Below, piece by piece: positions 17,913-27,110 of a DNA stretch of 64,000 bases. The notes below the pieces were generated by a model. It had not been told where the DNA came from. It searched no databases and worked only from the letters and a program-made list of their open reading frames with translations. Position 1 is the first letter of the stretch, and every line of letters starts with the position of its first letter. The position numbers and the translations under genes were made by a program. The stretch is from CALARM01 sp036746235 (GTDB lineage Bacteria; Vulcanimicrobiota; SpSt-956; JAKJGF01), in NCBI GenBank assembly GCA_036746235.1, contig DAIOEN010000002.1, forward strand, positions 36,058 through 100,057. Direction: 5' to 3'.

Positions 17913-18668
17913 TCAGGGGCATGTTCTGGTAAAAGGGACTTCATTTCTATCTAAAAAAATGGACAGACAGGTTCCGGGTATTACAAGAGACAGAGGATTT
18001 TCCTTTTTAGATGAAGAACCAACACTACCTGTAGCATAAATGAGGCCCGTAAGATTACCTGCCGTATCAAACATGCCGGAACCGGAACTTCCCGGTTTTA
18101 TATCCATTCTGAATCCCATAACCTGCCTGTCTTTATCATTTAATACCTTATAAATCAATCTCCCTGAAGATATACTATTCCATGGATCTTCCGGATTTAC
18201 CGATGCATAATAAAATTCCTGTCCACTGTAGGTACCGCTGTTATCAACTGTTGTAACTATATTAAAATTACATTTTTCATATGGTTGTATTAAAGCTAAA
18301 TCACGCCACTTATCAATATCTATTACCCTGGCGGGAAAAGATTTCTTTTTCCCCTTACATAATAATACAACTGTTATGGAATCTGCCACTTTCCCTTCCG
18401 ATATACCACAGGAACTGGCTGTTTCACTGCTTACGGAAATACAATGGTAACATGTAAGAATATGTCCCCGGGGTGAAACAAGAACTCCGAGAGAATTACT
18501 CTGTTCTACAGGGACAGATGTTCTGTTTTTTACAACGGTCCAGAACATGTCAAGTCTGACAATGGAATTATTGATTATATCAGTAGTTTCGTCAGCAGAA
18601 CTTATAGTCATAGACAGAGAAAAAATTAATAATATAAATATAATGACTGTGCAAAGTAATTTATTCAT
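17913..18668 (-). CDS. Secreted trypsin-like serine protease
   Basis: A 251-residue protein with a signal peptide (1-25) and a chymotrypsin-fold protease domain. Predicted triad: His75 (ILTCYHCIS), Asp123 (RDLALIQP) and Ser195 (PGSSGSGMF). The motif is GSSGSG rather than GNSGGP. There is no PDZ domain, so it is shorter than DegP/HtrA proteins. It probably cleaves or senses proteins outside the membrane. The start follows GAAAGGTAAT. It reads toward the Hfq-like gene with a 92-nt gap. Confidence 0.87.
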   Translation of the reverse strand: MNKLLCTVIIFILLIFSLSMTISSADETTDIINNSIVRLDMFWTVVKNRTSVPVEQSNSLGVLVSPRGHILTCYHCISVSSETASSCGISEGKVADSITVVLLCKGKKKSFPARVIDIDKWRDLALIQPYEKCNFNIVTTVDNSGTYSGQEFYYASVNPEDPWNSISSGRLIYKVLNDKDRQVMGFRMDIKPGSSGSGMFDTAGNLTGLIYATGSVGSSSKKENPLSLVIPGTCLSIFLDRNEVPFTRTCP

Positions 18669-18721
18669 CTAATAATTACCTTTCATTAAAACTTAACGCC
18701 ACCATAACGAGTTGTTTAAAG

Positions 18722-18777
18722 CTGATGGTTGAGAATTGAGATTAACCTTAAACTCTCAACTCCCAACTCTCAACTTT
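18722..18777. repeat. Heptad hairpin
   Basis: The 5' arm GGTTGAGAATTGAGATTAA faces a 3' arm of 7-nt words AACTCTC, AACTCCC, AACTCTC. It lies between two minus-strand genes. Confidence 0.7.
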
Positions 18778-18811
18778 ATAATAATTTAACGAGAATGGAC
18801 ATTTTTATATA

Positions 18812-19918
18812 TTATTGGCTGACAAAATCTTCGTGATAACATTCAGAAAAGTCAAGGCCTGTTTCGGGAAAATTCTCCAGAAAACACAGTGCATAAAACC
18901 TGAAAAAAGTATGAATCGGAATAAATGGAACAAGAAATAAATAGGAAATTGCCATAATTATACAGAATATTAAGAGACTTCCAATAATACCTGCTACGAT
19001 TCCGATCGTAACATTTTTCATAAAGAGAAACACAATACCTATGCCGATACCCACTGCTATGATTATAAGAGGAATATACACTACAGCCAGCGCTATAACA
19101 GTCAGGATGAATATAATAATACCGAGAAAAGCACCTGCTGCGGCAAAAGCAATTTTCAGGGCATAATAAATGAGAAACTGAAATGGATAGTTCAGTATTA
19201 ATCTCATAAGAAAACCTGTAGAACCTGCTATTCCCATATCTCTGGCATAAGAAATAGGACAGGAAAAATCATAGGTCAGAGAATATATAATACTCGATAT
19301 TATAACAAGTATGAAAAAAGCTACAAAAGAAAGTATAAAATTCGGAATAATAGCCCAGATTGCAAGAGTAGCATCAGGTTTCTCTATTATATGCCAGATA
19401 TGCAAAAAAAGGGGAATAAATATAATGATTGTGAGGATAAAAAGCACTGTTCCGACCAGGATATTAAAAAGAAACAGAGAAAAACCTTTGCTTTTATTAC
19501 TGTTAAAACTTCTTACTATAGAAACATGTCTCTGTATTAATGATTCCATAAATACAAAAAACATATTGGCTCTTATATAAGAAATCAAGAAAGAAATAGC
19601 AGTCAGTATTATAATAGAAAGAGCGATTAAAACATAAATCAAGATACTGTGATCCTTATAAAATGTCTGTAAATGTTCTATATTCTGTCTCAGACCCTCT
19701 GAGACGTTATCAGATGACCCTCACCCTCCGCCATCACCGCTACTGCCGGCACTGTTACCACCACCGCTGCTGCCACAGCTACCTGCTGCCTGTTGTAATA
19801 CTCCTCCAAGAAACCCTGCCAGGCTTAATTCAAGCAATTTCCTCCAGCTGAATGGCTTCAGAAAAAAAAGTTTTGTTCTTCTGAAAGCCTCATACATAGC
19901 TTTCTCTGCATAAAGCAT
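18812..19918 (-). pseudogene. Multi-pass membrane protein gene interrupted by one in-frame TGA
   Basis: One reading frame of 369 codons with a single internal TGA (19721-19723). The first part (65 residues: basic FRRTKLFFLKPFSWRK, a helix, then a Gly/Ser-rich stretch) has an excellent AAGGAGGTG before the ATG at 19918. The second part (from about 19720) continues in the same frame as GSSDNVSEGLRQ and then five or six membrane helices; its own possible start (TTG at 19642) has no ribosome site. The TGA falls inside a run of Gly/Ser codons, where GGA to TGA is one change. TGA is an ordinary stop elsewhere in the window. So this is a nonsense mutation, a sequence error or readthrough. The function is unknown; N-terminal helix plus Gly-rich linker plus membrane domain is a known uncharacterised membrane-protein layout. 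Confidence 0.8.
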
Positions 19919-19947
19919 TTAGAGAAGCACCTCCTTAAAATTCAGTT

Positions 19948-19998
19948 ATCAGTTATATTATTATGTAATAAATCATCTTCACTGCTCACTGTTCACTT
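19948..19998. repeat. Heptad hairpin
   Basis: CAGTTATCAGTTAT (reverse-oriented words) is followed by TTCACTGCTCACTGTTCACT (forward words). It lies immediately next to the stop of the 20004 gene. Confidence 0.75.
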
Positions 19999-20003
19999 CC
20001 CTT

Positions 20004-21017
20004 CTACCACCAGAAGGGATAAAAATCATCTGCTTTACTTTTAGTAAGATTCTTAAGTCCTGAACCGTTAAAATTCATTATATAAATATCCCATGAGCCG
20101 CTTCTGTCAGAAGCAAAAACTATTTTATTTCCGTCGGGAGACCATACGGGAGTGGTATCTTCTCCCGGATCTTCCGTAAGATTTGTTCTGTACCATCGAT
20201 CCCATTTTCTATCCCAGGTAATTCTATAAATTTCTTTATTTCCATGTTCACAGGAAACATAAAGTATGGAATACCCGTCAGGAGACCACTTTGGAGCAGC
20301 TTCTTTATCACATTTTTTATCCATAACACAGGGAGAATATCCCTGTGATGAAATTATCTGTAAATCTGCGAATTCCTGATGATGGGTAAGGAAAACAATA
20401 TCTCTGCCATCAGGAGCGAAAGAGGGGAAATAATCATCATCTTCACTGCTGGTCAAACGGTTCAGAGATTTTCCGGCAGGTGTCATGGTATAAATTTCAT
20501 TATTTCCTTTTATCCATGATTCAAAAACAATTAATTTCCCATCTTTTGACCAGTCAGGATTACCGTCATAAACATTGTTTTTCGTAAGTCTCACTTTTTT
20601 TGAATTACCGATGGTCATAACATAAATCTCAGGATTACCGTCTCCGTCTGTTTCATAAATGATTTTTTTACCGTCAGGAGACCAGCAGAAGGAAGGCTCA
20701 TAATCATAGGCCTGGTTGTTAGTAAGTCTTTCAGGCTCTATGCCATTTTTCTGCATAATATAAATATCAGGATTACCGCCTCTTGTGGAAATAAAACCTA
20801 TGTATTTGCCGTCAGGAGAACCGGCAGGCATAGAATCCGATTCATCGTTATCTGAAAGTCTCGTCCTGGAAGAACCATTCTGTTTCATGGAATAAATATC
20901 ATAATTTCCGTTTAAATCCGTAACATAAAGTATGACATCTGGTCTTTTTGCCGCTCCCAGAGAAATAGAACATATGAGAGAAAAGATAATAAGAAAACAT
21001 ATAAAATTTTTCATCAT
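20004..21017 (-). CDS. Secreted PD40 (TolB-like) beta-propeller protein
   Basis: A 337-residue exported protein: signal peptide 1-22 followed by a six-bladed TolB-type propeller with repeated WSPDGKKIIYET and NPEIYVM motifs. It resembles the C-terminal part of the 12624-14054 product, without its zinc ribbon or IPT domain. Its start (ATGATG after AGGAG) overlaps the stop of the upstream gene in an ATGA arrangement, so the two are translationally coupled. A binding or scaffolding role in the envelope is likely; no enzyme motif is visible. Confidence 0.9.
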   Translation of the reverse strand: MMKNFICFLIIFSLICSISLGAAKRPDVILYVTDLNGNYDIYSMKQNGSSRTRLSDNDESDSMPAGSPDGKYIGFISTRGGNPDIYIMQKNGIEPERLTNNQAYDYEPSFCWSPDGKKIIYETDGDGNPEIYVMTIGNSKKVRLTKNNVYDGNPDWSKDGKLIVFESWIKGNNEIYTMTPAGKSLNRLTSSEDDDYFPSFAPDGRDIVFLTHHQEFADLQIISSQGYSPCVMDKKCDKEAAPKWSPDGYSILYVSCEHGNKEIYRITWDRKWDRWYRTNLTEDPGEDTTPVWSPDGNKIVFASDRSGSWDIYIMNFNGSGLKNLTKSKADDFYPFWW

Positions 21018-21400
21018 AAAAATCTCCTATTTATCAGGTAATAAGGGCAAAAATTTAATTTTTTTTTAATTTCCTGTTTTTTTAAGACCTTCTTTTCACG
21101 GGCAAGATTGACAAAATTATAGGAACATCTGTAACAGAAAATATCTCTTCTGGCAGTTCTTTCAAAACAATCAGGACACTGATTTTTCGGCATGGGAGAA
21201 CGAAGAAAAAAATATAATATCCATCCTGCCACAGGCAAAAGTACTGCCACATAAGCCCATAGAAGAGCCCACATGTTTCTGTTCCTGGCATCTTTATATA
21301 TGGACATGGCTACCCACAGGATAAGAAAAACACCTGTAATTTCTATTAACGTAATAAGCTTTTCCATGTACATCATGCTCCAACGATCCAATTCACTCAT
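21014..21400 (-). CDS. Two-helix membrane protein with C-terminal zinc ribbon
   Basis: A 128-residue protein: membrane helices at about 15-34 and 43-66, then a zinc ribbon with Cys75, Cys78, Cys89 and Cys92 (CPDC...CYRC), and a basic tail. The helix pair resembles the N-terminal membrane segment found in cardiolipin-synthase-like proteins. I chose the ATG at 21400 (GGCGGA upstream); an in-frame GTG at 21478 would overlap an 11-bp palindrome, so I reject it. A later ATG after GGAG (MEKLIT) is also possible. It overlaps the PD40 gene by 4 nt. Confidence 0.7.
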   Translation of the reverse strand: MSELDRWSMMYMEKLITLIEITGVFLILWVAMSIYKDARNRNMWALLWAYVAVLLPVAGWILYFFLRSPMPKNQCPDCFERTARRDIFCYRCSYNFVNLAREKKVLKKQEIKKKLNFCPYYLINRRFL

Positions 21401-21479
21401 TCCGCCGGATGTGCAAATCGCATCCTGTGTAACATAACCTGAGTCAAACAACAGTCCGGTAGAAAAAACTGCACACACT

Positions 21480-21513
21480 CTTATGGTAAACTATAACAAT
21501 ATTTTACCATAAG
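21480..21513. promoter_or_regulatory. Palindromic operator candidate
   Basis: A perfect 11-bp inverted repeat, CTTATGGTAAA and TTTACCATAAG, with a 12-nt spacer. It sits about 80 nt before the 21400 start. The half-site TTATGGTAAA recurs at 7186-7195, and a similar CTATGGTAAG at 14652. Confidence 0.5.
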
Positions 21514-21611
21514 AAGGAACTATTTAAAATAACTTTTATAAAACCTTTATGATCTTTATTAGTAATTCTCATACCATGTAACATAACAGGACTCACAAAT
21601 CAAAAAAAATA

Positions 21612-21736
21612 GTAAGCGTTCAGCATTTAGCTATCAGCTATCAGCTAAAGATTACAGGCTCTGATTATATAAAATGACATTTACTATGTAATTCTAATAA
21701 AAGCTGACTGCTCACTGCTGATAGCTGAACGCTTAC
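21612..21736. repeat. Heptad hairpin with 13-bp perfect ends
   Basis: GTAAGCGTTCAGC (21612-21624) is inverted at 21724-21736. Inside are 7-nt words of the AGCTATC and GCTCACT types. Confidence 0.75.
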
Positions 21737-21788
21737 CAAAAAATATATATGCAGGTTATAAAACATCGAACTTCTATCGTGTGTAACT

Positions 21789-21856
21789 GCCATGACCGTT
21801 TCGCTCAAAACATGAGAATCTATTCCCTCTTCCCTCTTCACCCTTCATGATTCTCA
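21789..21856. repeat. GCCATGACCG element, copy 1
   Basis: GCCATGACCGTTTCG, then ATGAGAATC, pyrimidine heptads (CTTCCCT, CTTCACC, CTTCATG) and the closing inverted ATTCTCA. Related copies are at 59144, 59211 and 60898. Confidence 0.7.
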
Positions 21857-21918
21857 CACAAATCTTTTACATACAGAATATGTAGGAAAAATTCCTACAT
21901 ACATGGTAAAAAATGCTA

Positions 21919-21947
21919 TTGTAAAATCTCCTTTTTTCTGATATTAT
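21919..21947 (+). promoter_or_regulatory. Sigma-70-type promoter
   Basis: TTGTAA, a 17-nt spacer, TATTAT. The transcript would start near 21954 and lead to the GNAT-like gene. Confidence 0.7.
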
Positions 21948-21997
21948 TCTCTTATTGTTTTCTTAGATTACAAAAAATTCAGTAGGAGGTTTGCAAC

Positions 21998-22723
21998 ATG
22001 TTAGTTCAAACACCATGCAAAGTTTCTCAGGAGAAAGTAACTTTTGATGTAAAAGAATTAGAAGCGATTCTCAGTGCTCCTGCCATGGATTTAACACCAT
22101 ATCCTCCGGCAGCAGTCACGCTCAAAGACGGACGTACCATGCTTATAAAGCAGGCAAATAAAGAAGATGCACCAAAACTTCTGGCTTATCTTAAAAAATT
22201 ACTTGATGTAGAGCATGATTTCTATGATATCGTAGGAGCAAGGGTCTATGCGGAAATACTCGGATGGTACAGAAATAGACTGAAAGATCCCTATACACTC
22301 GTAGGACTTATAGACGGAGAATGTGTCGGTTTTGCAAACGGCAGACTCATGGATGAAGATGTAAATATAAGTCTTCATACACTGGCATTTGCAAGGGGCA
22401 ACAGAATAGGCGCCATTATGTACTATGCAAAATGCGAATATACCTTCGAGATTTTAAACCAGGAAGAATTCTGGGCCACCTATGAAAGTTACAACGGCCT
22501 TAAGAGATGGGGTATAGGAATGGCACAGCCTTCCTATCCATGGCCTGATTACCAGCATGAACTCGGCGGAGCAAGAGTATATTACGTAACGAAAAAATAC
22601 TGGGAAAAGGTAGTAAAGAATTACATGCTTGAAATGACAGGCTGTAAACTTGTAAGACCTGTTCCCGAAGAACTGATGAAAAAGAATGAAAACTTCTTTA
22701 TGCCTGCAGAAGTAATGGTTTAA
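21998..22723 (+). CDS. GNAT-like acetyltransferase-fold protein
   Basis: A 241-residue cytosolic protein. The middle part (about 40-160) reads like a GNAT N-acetyltransferase: IKQANKEDAPKLLAYL, then LVGLIDGECVGFANGRL, then SLHTLAFARGNRIGAIMYY. The acetyl-CoA loop (Q/RxxGxG/A) appears only as GNRIGA. The C-terminal region (residues 170-241) is family-specific and I do not recognise it. The start follows AGGAGG. It is monocistronic: its own promoter lies upstream and a strong terminator downstream. The substrate is unknown. Confidence 0.65.
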   Translation: MLVQTPCKVSQEKVTFDVKELEAILSAPAMDLTPYPPAAVTLKDGRTMLIKQANKEDAPKLLAYLKKLLDVEHDFYDIVGARVYAEILGWYRNRLKDPYTLVGLIDGECVGFANGRLMDEDVNISLHTLAFARGNRIGAIMYYAKCEYTFEILNQEEFWATYESYNGLKRWGIGMAQPSYPWPDYQHELGGARVYYVTKKYWEKVVKNYMLEMTGCKLVRPVPEELMKKNENFFMPAEVMV

Positions 22724-22743
22724 ATATACCGGTAAATACGATA

Positions 22744-22781
22744 AATAAAGGCTTTAGCGCAGGTTAAAGCCTTTATTTTTT
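22744..22781 (+). terminator. Intrinsic terminator
   Basis: AATAAAGGCTTTA / TAAAGCCTTTATT stem followed by a T run, directly after the GNAT-like gene. It can also act on the opposite strand. Confidence 0.92.
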
Positions 22782-22832
22782 ACGTTAAAAAAAGTGGCAG
22801 AAAAACATCTTTCCTAAATGGAATCTAAAAAA

Positions 22833-23459
22833 TTAACGGTGACACCTTTTATTATGGTCAGCAATAATAAAATCTGCAGCAGCCTTGAAATCTTTTACCA
22901 TAACATCAGGTTTTATATCCACCTTTTTATCCTTGCATCCAGAGCCTGTTTCAAGTCCTATACTTACTACCTGCGGATCTGCCTTCTCCCCTGCCGATAT
23001 GTCCGTAGTCATATCTCCTACCATATAGGATTTGGTGAGATCTATACCATGTTCTTCTGCAGCTTTCAGCAACATGCCGGGATTGGGTTTTCTCAGAGGA
23101 TCTGTCTTATCATTGGTAGAAGCAAAATATATGGCATCAATATCTCCGCCTGAGCTTCTTATATCCTGTAGCATTTTATCATCAATCTCTTTAAGTTGTT
23201 CCACAGTCATAAAACCTGCCCCTATACCACCCTGATTTGTTACAAGAATTTTAAGAAGGTCCGTCTGTTTTGTAAGCTCTGCAAGTCCATCTTTTGCCTG
23301 GTCAAATAATACAAGATCTTCCGGTTTATTTACCGGAAGATAACTGCCGTCAGGCTTGTTGCTTACATTGAGAGTGCCGTCTCTATCCATAAAAACTGCA
23401 GCTTTATTATGAAAACTCTTTCCTGATAAAGGAATCACCTCTTTAATAATGTAACGCAT
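22833..23459 (-). CDS. HAD-IIIA phosphatase, GmhB/histidinol-phosphatase type
   Basis: A 208-residue HAD-superfamily hydrolase. Motif I is VFMDRDGTLN (nucleophile Asp and acid Asp), motif II ILVTNQGG, motif III RKPNPGML, motif IV MVGDMTTDI. The overall pattern matches heptose-1,7-bisphosphate phosphatase (GmhB) and histidinol-phosphatase. The cysteine/histidine zinc loop of GmhB is absent (sequence near FASTNDKTDPLRKP), so the exact substrate is uncertain. No LPS or histidine genes lie nearby. The start at 23459 has no Shine-Dalgarno. Confidence 0.88.
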   Translation of the reverse strand: MRYIIKEVIPLSGKSFHNKAAVFMDRDGTLNVSNKPDGSYLPVNKPEDLVLFDQAKDGLAELTKQTDLLKILVTNQGGIGAGFMTVEQLKEIDDKMLQDIRSSGGDIDAIYFASTNDKTDPLRKPNPGMLLKAAEEHGIDLTKSYMVGDMTTDISAGEKADPQVVSIGLETGSGCKDKKVDIKPDVMVKDFKAAADFIIADHNKRCHR

Positions 23460-23795
23460 AAAGCGTTAACAATAATTGTTTTATCTTCACATTGTCACAT
23501 TAATTGATTTGATAAAAAAGTTCTTAGCACTTAGTACCGCTACAAATAAGTTCGTAACCATTTTATCAGCTTCTGCCTGACAGGCTCTTACGAAGAAAAA
23601 TAATTTGCCTTATATCATTTGTTTTACAGACAATAAATTAACCCTTATTTAATTTTTAATTCTATAGAAAAAACTAATTGCTAACAGTTAATTGCTTTTT
23701 TGTTAAATATACAAAGTCGAGTTATATTAAAATAATAAATATAAAGCAATATAAAGTCAATATAAAATATGTTAAGTTTTTGTTAATTTCACTGA
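23460..23795. other. Intergenic region with dispersed repeat
   Basis: No gene seen. Bases 23530-23557 hold CTTAGTACCGCTACAAATAA..., a copy of the repeat at 9737 and 59827. The remainder is AT-rich. Confidence 0.55.
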
Positions 23796-25085
23796 TTATC
23801 GAAGAGCCATGTGAGCATATGAATGGGAAACCTCCCGTAATACATCACTGTTCTTAAGTTTTGTTAATTTCATCCTTAACATATTAAGAGCAGAAAGGGC
23901 TGATCTTTCTTTAATTTCCTCTCTGGAACCGGTAAATTGAAATTTCTGCACATCTGTACCTGACGGGCCTGATAGAGCAATATAAACAAGCCCTACAGGT
24001 TTTTCATAGGTACCTCCTCCAGGGCCTGCTATGCCTGTAACAGAAATCGCATAATCGGAACCTGAAAGAGATTTCACTCCCGTTGCCATAGCTTCTGCTA
24101 CTTTTTTGCTTACGGCGCCATGTTTTTTTATTAATTCTTCCGGTACCTTTAAAATATCTATTTTTGCATTATTACTGTATGAAACAACAGCTTCAAGAAA
24201 ATATTCGGAAATGCCCGGCACATTGGTGAGCTTATGAGATATAAGACCTCCCGTGCATGATTCTGCAACGGAAAGGGTTAATTTCTTTTTTGCCAGTTCC
24301 TGTGCCACAGCATGTTCAAGTAAATCCTGACCTTCACCGAAGATAACATCACCGAGACGGGAACGAATATCTTTTTCTGTTTCTGAAATAAGCTTTTTAG
24401 TTTCTTTTTCTGTCTTACCTTTTGCATGAATTCGCACGGAAATAACACCGTTCTTTACCCTTGTTCCTACGGAAGGATTATTGTTTCTGTCCATGAGATT
24501 GCCGAGTTTTTCTCCCAGAATGGATTCGGGAATGCCATAACAATTCAATAGTTTCGTAAGTATAACATCTTCATTTTTCTCTTTAAGCACAGGATAAATC
24601 GATTGAAACATGGATTTCATTTCCGAAGGGACGCCGGGAAGAGAAATTATTTTTATACCTTTATAATTCAGTAAAAATCCCGGAGCAGTTCCATGTTCAT
24701 TTTTTATTACAGTTGCACCTTCAGGAATCATAGCCTGTATTCTATTAACAGGTGGCACATTCAGATTTCTCATTTTGAAAATCTGTTCTATTCTCCTGAG
24801 GCTTTCTTTATGAAGTCGTAGAGGACAGTCGGAAAATTCAGATATTACTTCCCTCGTAAGATCATCTTTCGTCGGTCCCAGGCCGCCTGTGGTAAAAATC
24901 AACTCGGATCTCCCTGTAGCAATGGTCAAAGCTTCCTGAATCTGAGAAGCATAATCTCCGACACAGGTATGATATTTTACATCAATACCGGCGGCAGAAA
25001 GCATATCGGAAAGATAAGAGGCATTTGTATCGGTAATTTCACCGAGAAGTAATTCCTGGCCTATTGAAATTATTTCTGCTACCAT
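23796..25085 (-). CDS. cinA: CinA-family nicotinamide-nucleotide amidase
   Basis: A 429-residue full-length CinA. The N-terminal molybdopterin-binding-like domain (ISIGQELLLGEITDTN; FTTGGLGPTKDD; SLPGVPSEM) has ADP-ribose-pyrophosphatase activity in characterised members. The C-terminal CinA domain (from about 268) carries SVAESCTGG, with the catalytic Ser, and VTGIAGPGGG. CinA deamidates nicotinamide mononucleotide to nicotinate mononucleotide in pyridine-nucleotide salvage. The start at 25085 lacks a Shine-Dalgarno; instead heptad words lie immediately upstream. The DUF4032 gene is 46 nt upstream. Confidence 0.96.
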   Translation of the reverse strand: MVAEIISIGQELLLGEITDTNASYLSDMLSAAGIDVKYHTCVGDYASQIQEALTIATGRSELIFTTGGLGPTKDDLTREVISEFSDCPLRLHKESLRRIEQIFKMRNLNVPPVNRIQAMIPEGATVIKNEHGTAPGFLLNYKGIKIISLPGVPSEMKSMFQSIYPVLKEKNEDVILTKLLNCYGIPESILGEKLGNLMDRNNNPSVGTRVKNGVISVRIHAKGKTEKETKKLISETEKDIRSRLGDVIFGEGQDLLEHAVAQELAKKKLTLSVAESCTGGLISHKLTNVPGISEYFLEAVVSYSNNAKIDILKVPEELIKKHGAVSKKVAEAMATGVKSLSGSDYAISVTGIAGPGGGTYEKPVGLVYIALSGPSGTDVQKFQFTGSREEIKERSALSALNMLRMKLTKLKNSDVLREVSHSYAHMALR

Positions 25086-25089
25086 AGAT

Positions 25090-25113
25090 CATAAGCTAAC
25101 AGCTAACAGTTAA
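25090..25113. repeat. Heptad repeat, short
   Basis: The words AGCTAAC, AGCTAAC, AGTTAAC sit between cinA and the DUF4032 gene. Confidence 0.75.
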
Positions 25114-25131
25114 CACGCTGTTTTTTCCTTA

Positions 25132-26343
25132 TCAAATATTTTGACCGAATTTTTTTATATAATCCTCTACTGAAAGATCATGTCCAACATCACGTTTTTC
25201 CTTTTCAGAGAGAAACCATTTATGTTCCAGTATCTGGCAGTAAAGTTCTGCATGAGTACAGTCTTTTTTCAGATCTTTTAATTTCTCCAGAACAGGAGTA
25301 AAAAGCTCATTCAACCAGTGAAAGGCTGCCACACTCAGTGGGGTGCTCCTGTTATTCTGTTTTGAAAGATTCACTTTGAGTCCCTGTATTTCGTTTATGA
25401 TAAGTCTCGCCTGCATTTCTTCCGCAACAATACCTGTAAGGCTGTGAAGTAAATCTGAATGAAAACTTCTATCTGATACAAAGGCTCTTAATTTCAGACG
25501 TTCTCCTGTTTCAGTTGTTTTGATTTCCAGTTCATCGACTGAAAATCCCATGGCATTAAGGGTTCTTACATGTTCCTGAATACGGTATTTTTCATCAGGT
25601 CTTATGACTTCTTCTTTATTTATTACATTCCAGAGTTCTTCATAACGTTTATGAATATATTCTCCTGTTTCAAATATGGGATAATCAGGAGGAAGTTTTG
25701 TTATGGCAGCGAGATCTGCGAGGGCGCCGCTTATATTTTCTTCCATAATCTCCAGTTCATGTTCACGGAGATTATCGGAAATGGTGGGATGAATTTCAGA
25801 TGTTTCCGCATCTACAAGATAGGCCTGCAGTGCTCCTGCATCACGGCGAAAAAGGGCATTTGAGAGAGAACAGTCTCCCCAGTAAACACCTGAAAGATGT
25901 AACTGTACGAGAAGACCTGTTATTGCATCGAGAAGAGACTGTCTGTACCGTTCAAGGCTGGAATGCATAAATATGGAATAATAGGGCAGAGAATATTCCA
26001 GGTATTTCGTAATCAAGACACTCATATTTCCATCTGCCGTGACAGTTTTAACATGTCCTACAGGGGACACTACGGGAAGTTTTATTTCTTCCATCTGCCT
26101 GAGGAGATTGTATTCCTTTTCAGCTATTTCTGCAGGCAGCTCCTTGAGTGCATAAAGAACACCGTTATAATTGACAAAAATCACTGTATGACGGGAAAGT
26201 CCGCAGGGAAGTTTTTCAAGACGGGAACAATGTTTTTCCCATGCTACAAGCGGTAAATTCCATGGTAAATCCAGGAAATCAGGATGACCCTGGCGGATAA
26301 ATATATCTGTTTCTTTGAAATTTGATTTTTCATCTATTTGCAT
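25132..26343 (-). CDS. DUF4032 protein with kinase-like fold
   Basis: A 403-residue protein of the DUF4032 type. The first half looks like a small-molecule or LPS-type kinase: ALKELPAEIAEKEYNLLRQM (possible ATP-Lys and Glu), LHLSGVYWGDCSLSNALF (catalytic loop with WGDxxxxN in place of HRDxxxxN) and AYLVDAETSE (metal-binding Asp). The second half is the DUF4032 domain proper. A phosphotransferase function is inference; the substrate is unknown. No clear ribosome site precedes the ATG. It probably heads a transcript with cinA. Confidence 0.8.
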   Translation of the reverse strand: MQIDEKSNFKETDIFIRQGHPDFLDLPWNLPLVAWEKHCSRLEKLPCGLSRHTVIFVNYNGVLYALKELPAEIAEKEYNLLRQMEEIKLPVVSPVGHVKTVTADGNMSVLITKYLEYSLPYYSIFMHSSLERYRQSLLDAITGLLVQLHLSGVYWGDCSLSNALFRRDAGALQAYLVDAETSEIHPTISDNLREHELEIMEENISGALADLAAITKLPPDYPIFETGEYIHKRYEELWNVINKEEVIRPDEKYRIQEHVRTLNAMGFSVDELEIKTTETGERLKLRAFVSDRSFHSDLLHSLTGIVAEEMQARLIINEIQGLKVNLSKQNNRSTPLSVAAFHWLNELFTPVLEKLKDLKKDCTHAELYCQILEHKWFLSEKEKRDVGHDLSVEDYIKKFGQNI

Positions 26344-26485
26344 TACATAAGAATAATCAATTACGAGAGGAATGTCAAGATTTATGAAGAAAGTAACATT
26401 ATTATAATTTCATTAAAGGGTCTTTGATAAAAAAAAATGAAAACATGGTATCCTCAAATCTGTAAATATTGAAAGGATTTATTTT

Positions 26486-26998
26486 ATGGAAGTCACGATA
26501 AAGTTATTAAAAGACATTCCTCTCTTCAGAGATTTAACAAAAGAAGAGCTGAAACAAATTGCAGAAATTACAGAAGAAATTAACCTGTCAAAAAATTCTT
26601 TTCTATTTCGCCAGGGAGAAGAAGCAGATTCTTTTTATATCATATTAGAAGGAGAAGTAGAAGTAATTAAAGAGTTTTCTAAAAAAGAACAGAAACTGGT
26701 AAATATGAGTAAAGGCGCTATTATAGGAGAAATGGCTTTCCTCACAGAAACAAGACGGACCGGGAGCATAAGAGCTACAGAAAAGACAAAATTGATAAAA
26801 ATATCCAAAGAGAAATTTAAAAAACTTATGAAAGAAGAAAATATTGCCGTATATAAACTTATTTATAGAATTTCTCAGATACTCAGTTTCAGACTTGCCC
26901 GTATTTCCGAACAATTCGTTGACCAGTATGAAAGTGAACAAATACCCAGACAGGAAGGTATTATTGAATACTGCAGAAAACTATTTGATTATTTATAG
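26486..26998 (+). CDS. Cyclic-nucleotide-binding domain protein
   Basis: A 170-residue protein whose residues 8-125 form a cNMP-binding beta-roll: LFRQGEEADSFYIILEGEVEV and GAIIGEMAFLTETRRTGSIRA (the phosphate-binding cassette, with Glu and Arg present). The short C-terminal part (130-170) is helical and too small for a Crp-type winged helix. It may therefore be a stand-alone sensor module. The start follows GAAAGGA. Confidence 0.9.
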   Translation: MEVTIKLLKDIPLFRDLTKEELKQIAEITEEINLSKNSFLFRQGEEADSFYIILEGEVEVIKEFSKKEQKLVNMSKGAIIGEMAFLTETRRTGSIRATEKTKLIKISKEKFKKLMKEENIAVYKLIYRISQILSFRLARISEQFVDQYESEQIPRQEGIIEYCRKLFDYL

Positions 26999-27110
26999 AC
27001 ACTGCAGAACAGGAATGTAAGTGGCTGTATATTATAATTCTTAAATTCAAAGCTAATAGCCTGTTGAGCCTTACATAATTTTATTCAACAAAGTGCGAAA
27101 CTATACAAAA

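Larger units (their letters stand above)
21401..21997. other. Long divergent intergenic region
   Basis: No gene seen. It contains a perfect palindrome CTTATGGTAAA (21480-21490) / TTTACCATAAG (21503-21513), a long heptad hairpin (21612-21736), one copy of the GCCATGACCG element (21789-21856) and a promoter for the 21998 gene. Confidence 0.6.

Noticed and set aside
19640..19642. TTG as a true start of a separate 276-residue membrane protein
   Set aside because: No Shine-Dalgarno, while the same frame continues upstream to a 65-residue part with an excellent one; one gene with a stop is simpler.
19721..19723. TGA reassigned to Gly or Trp
   Set aside because: TGA ends many intact genes here (5489, 35387, 36951, 46961, 54267, 58340), so the standard code holds.
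26424..26454. Promoter TTGATA...TATCCT for the cNMP protein
   Set aside because: A 19-nt spacer and poor -10; not strong enough to annotate.
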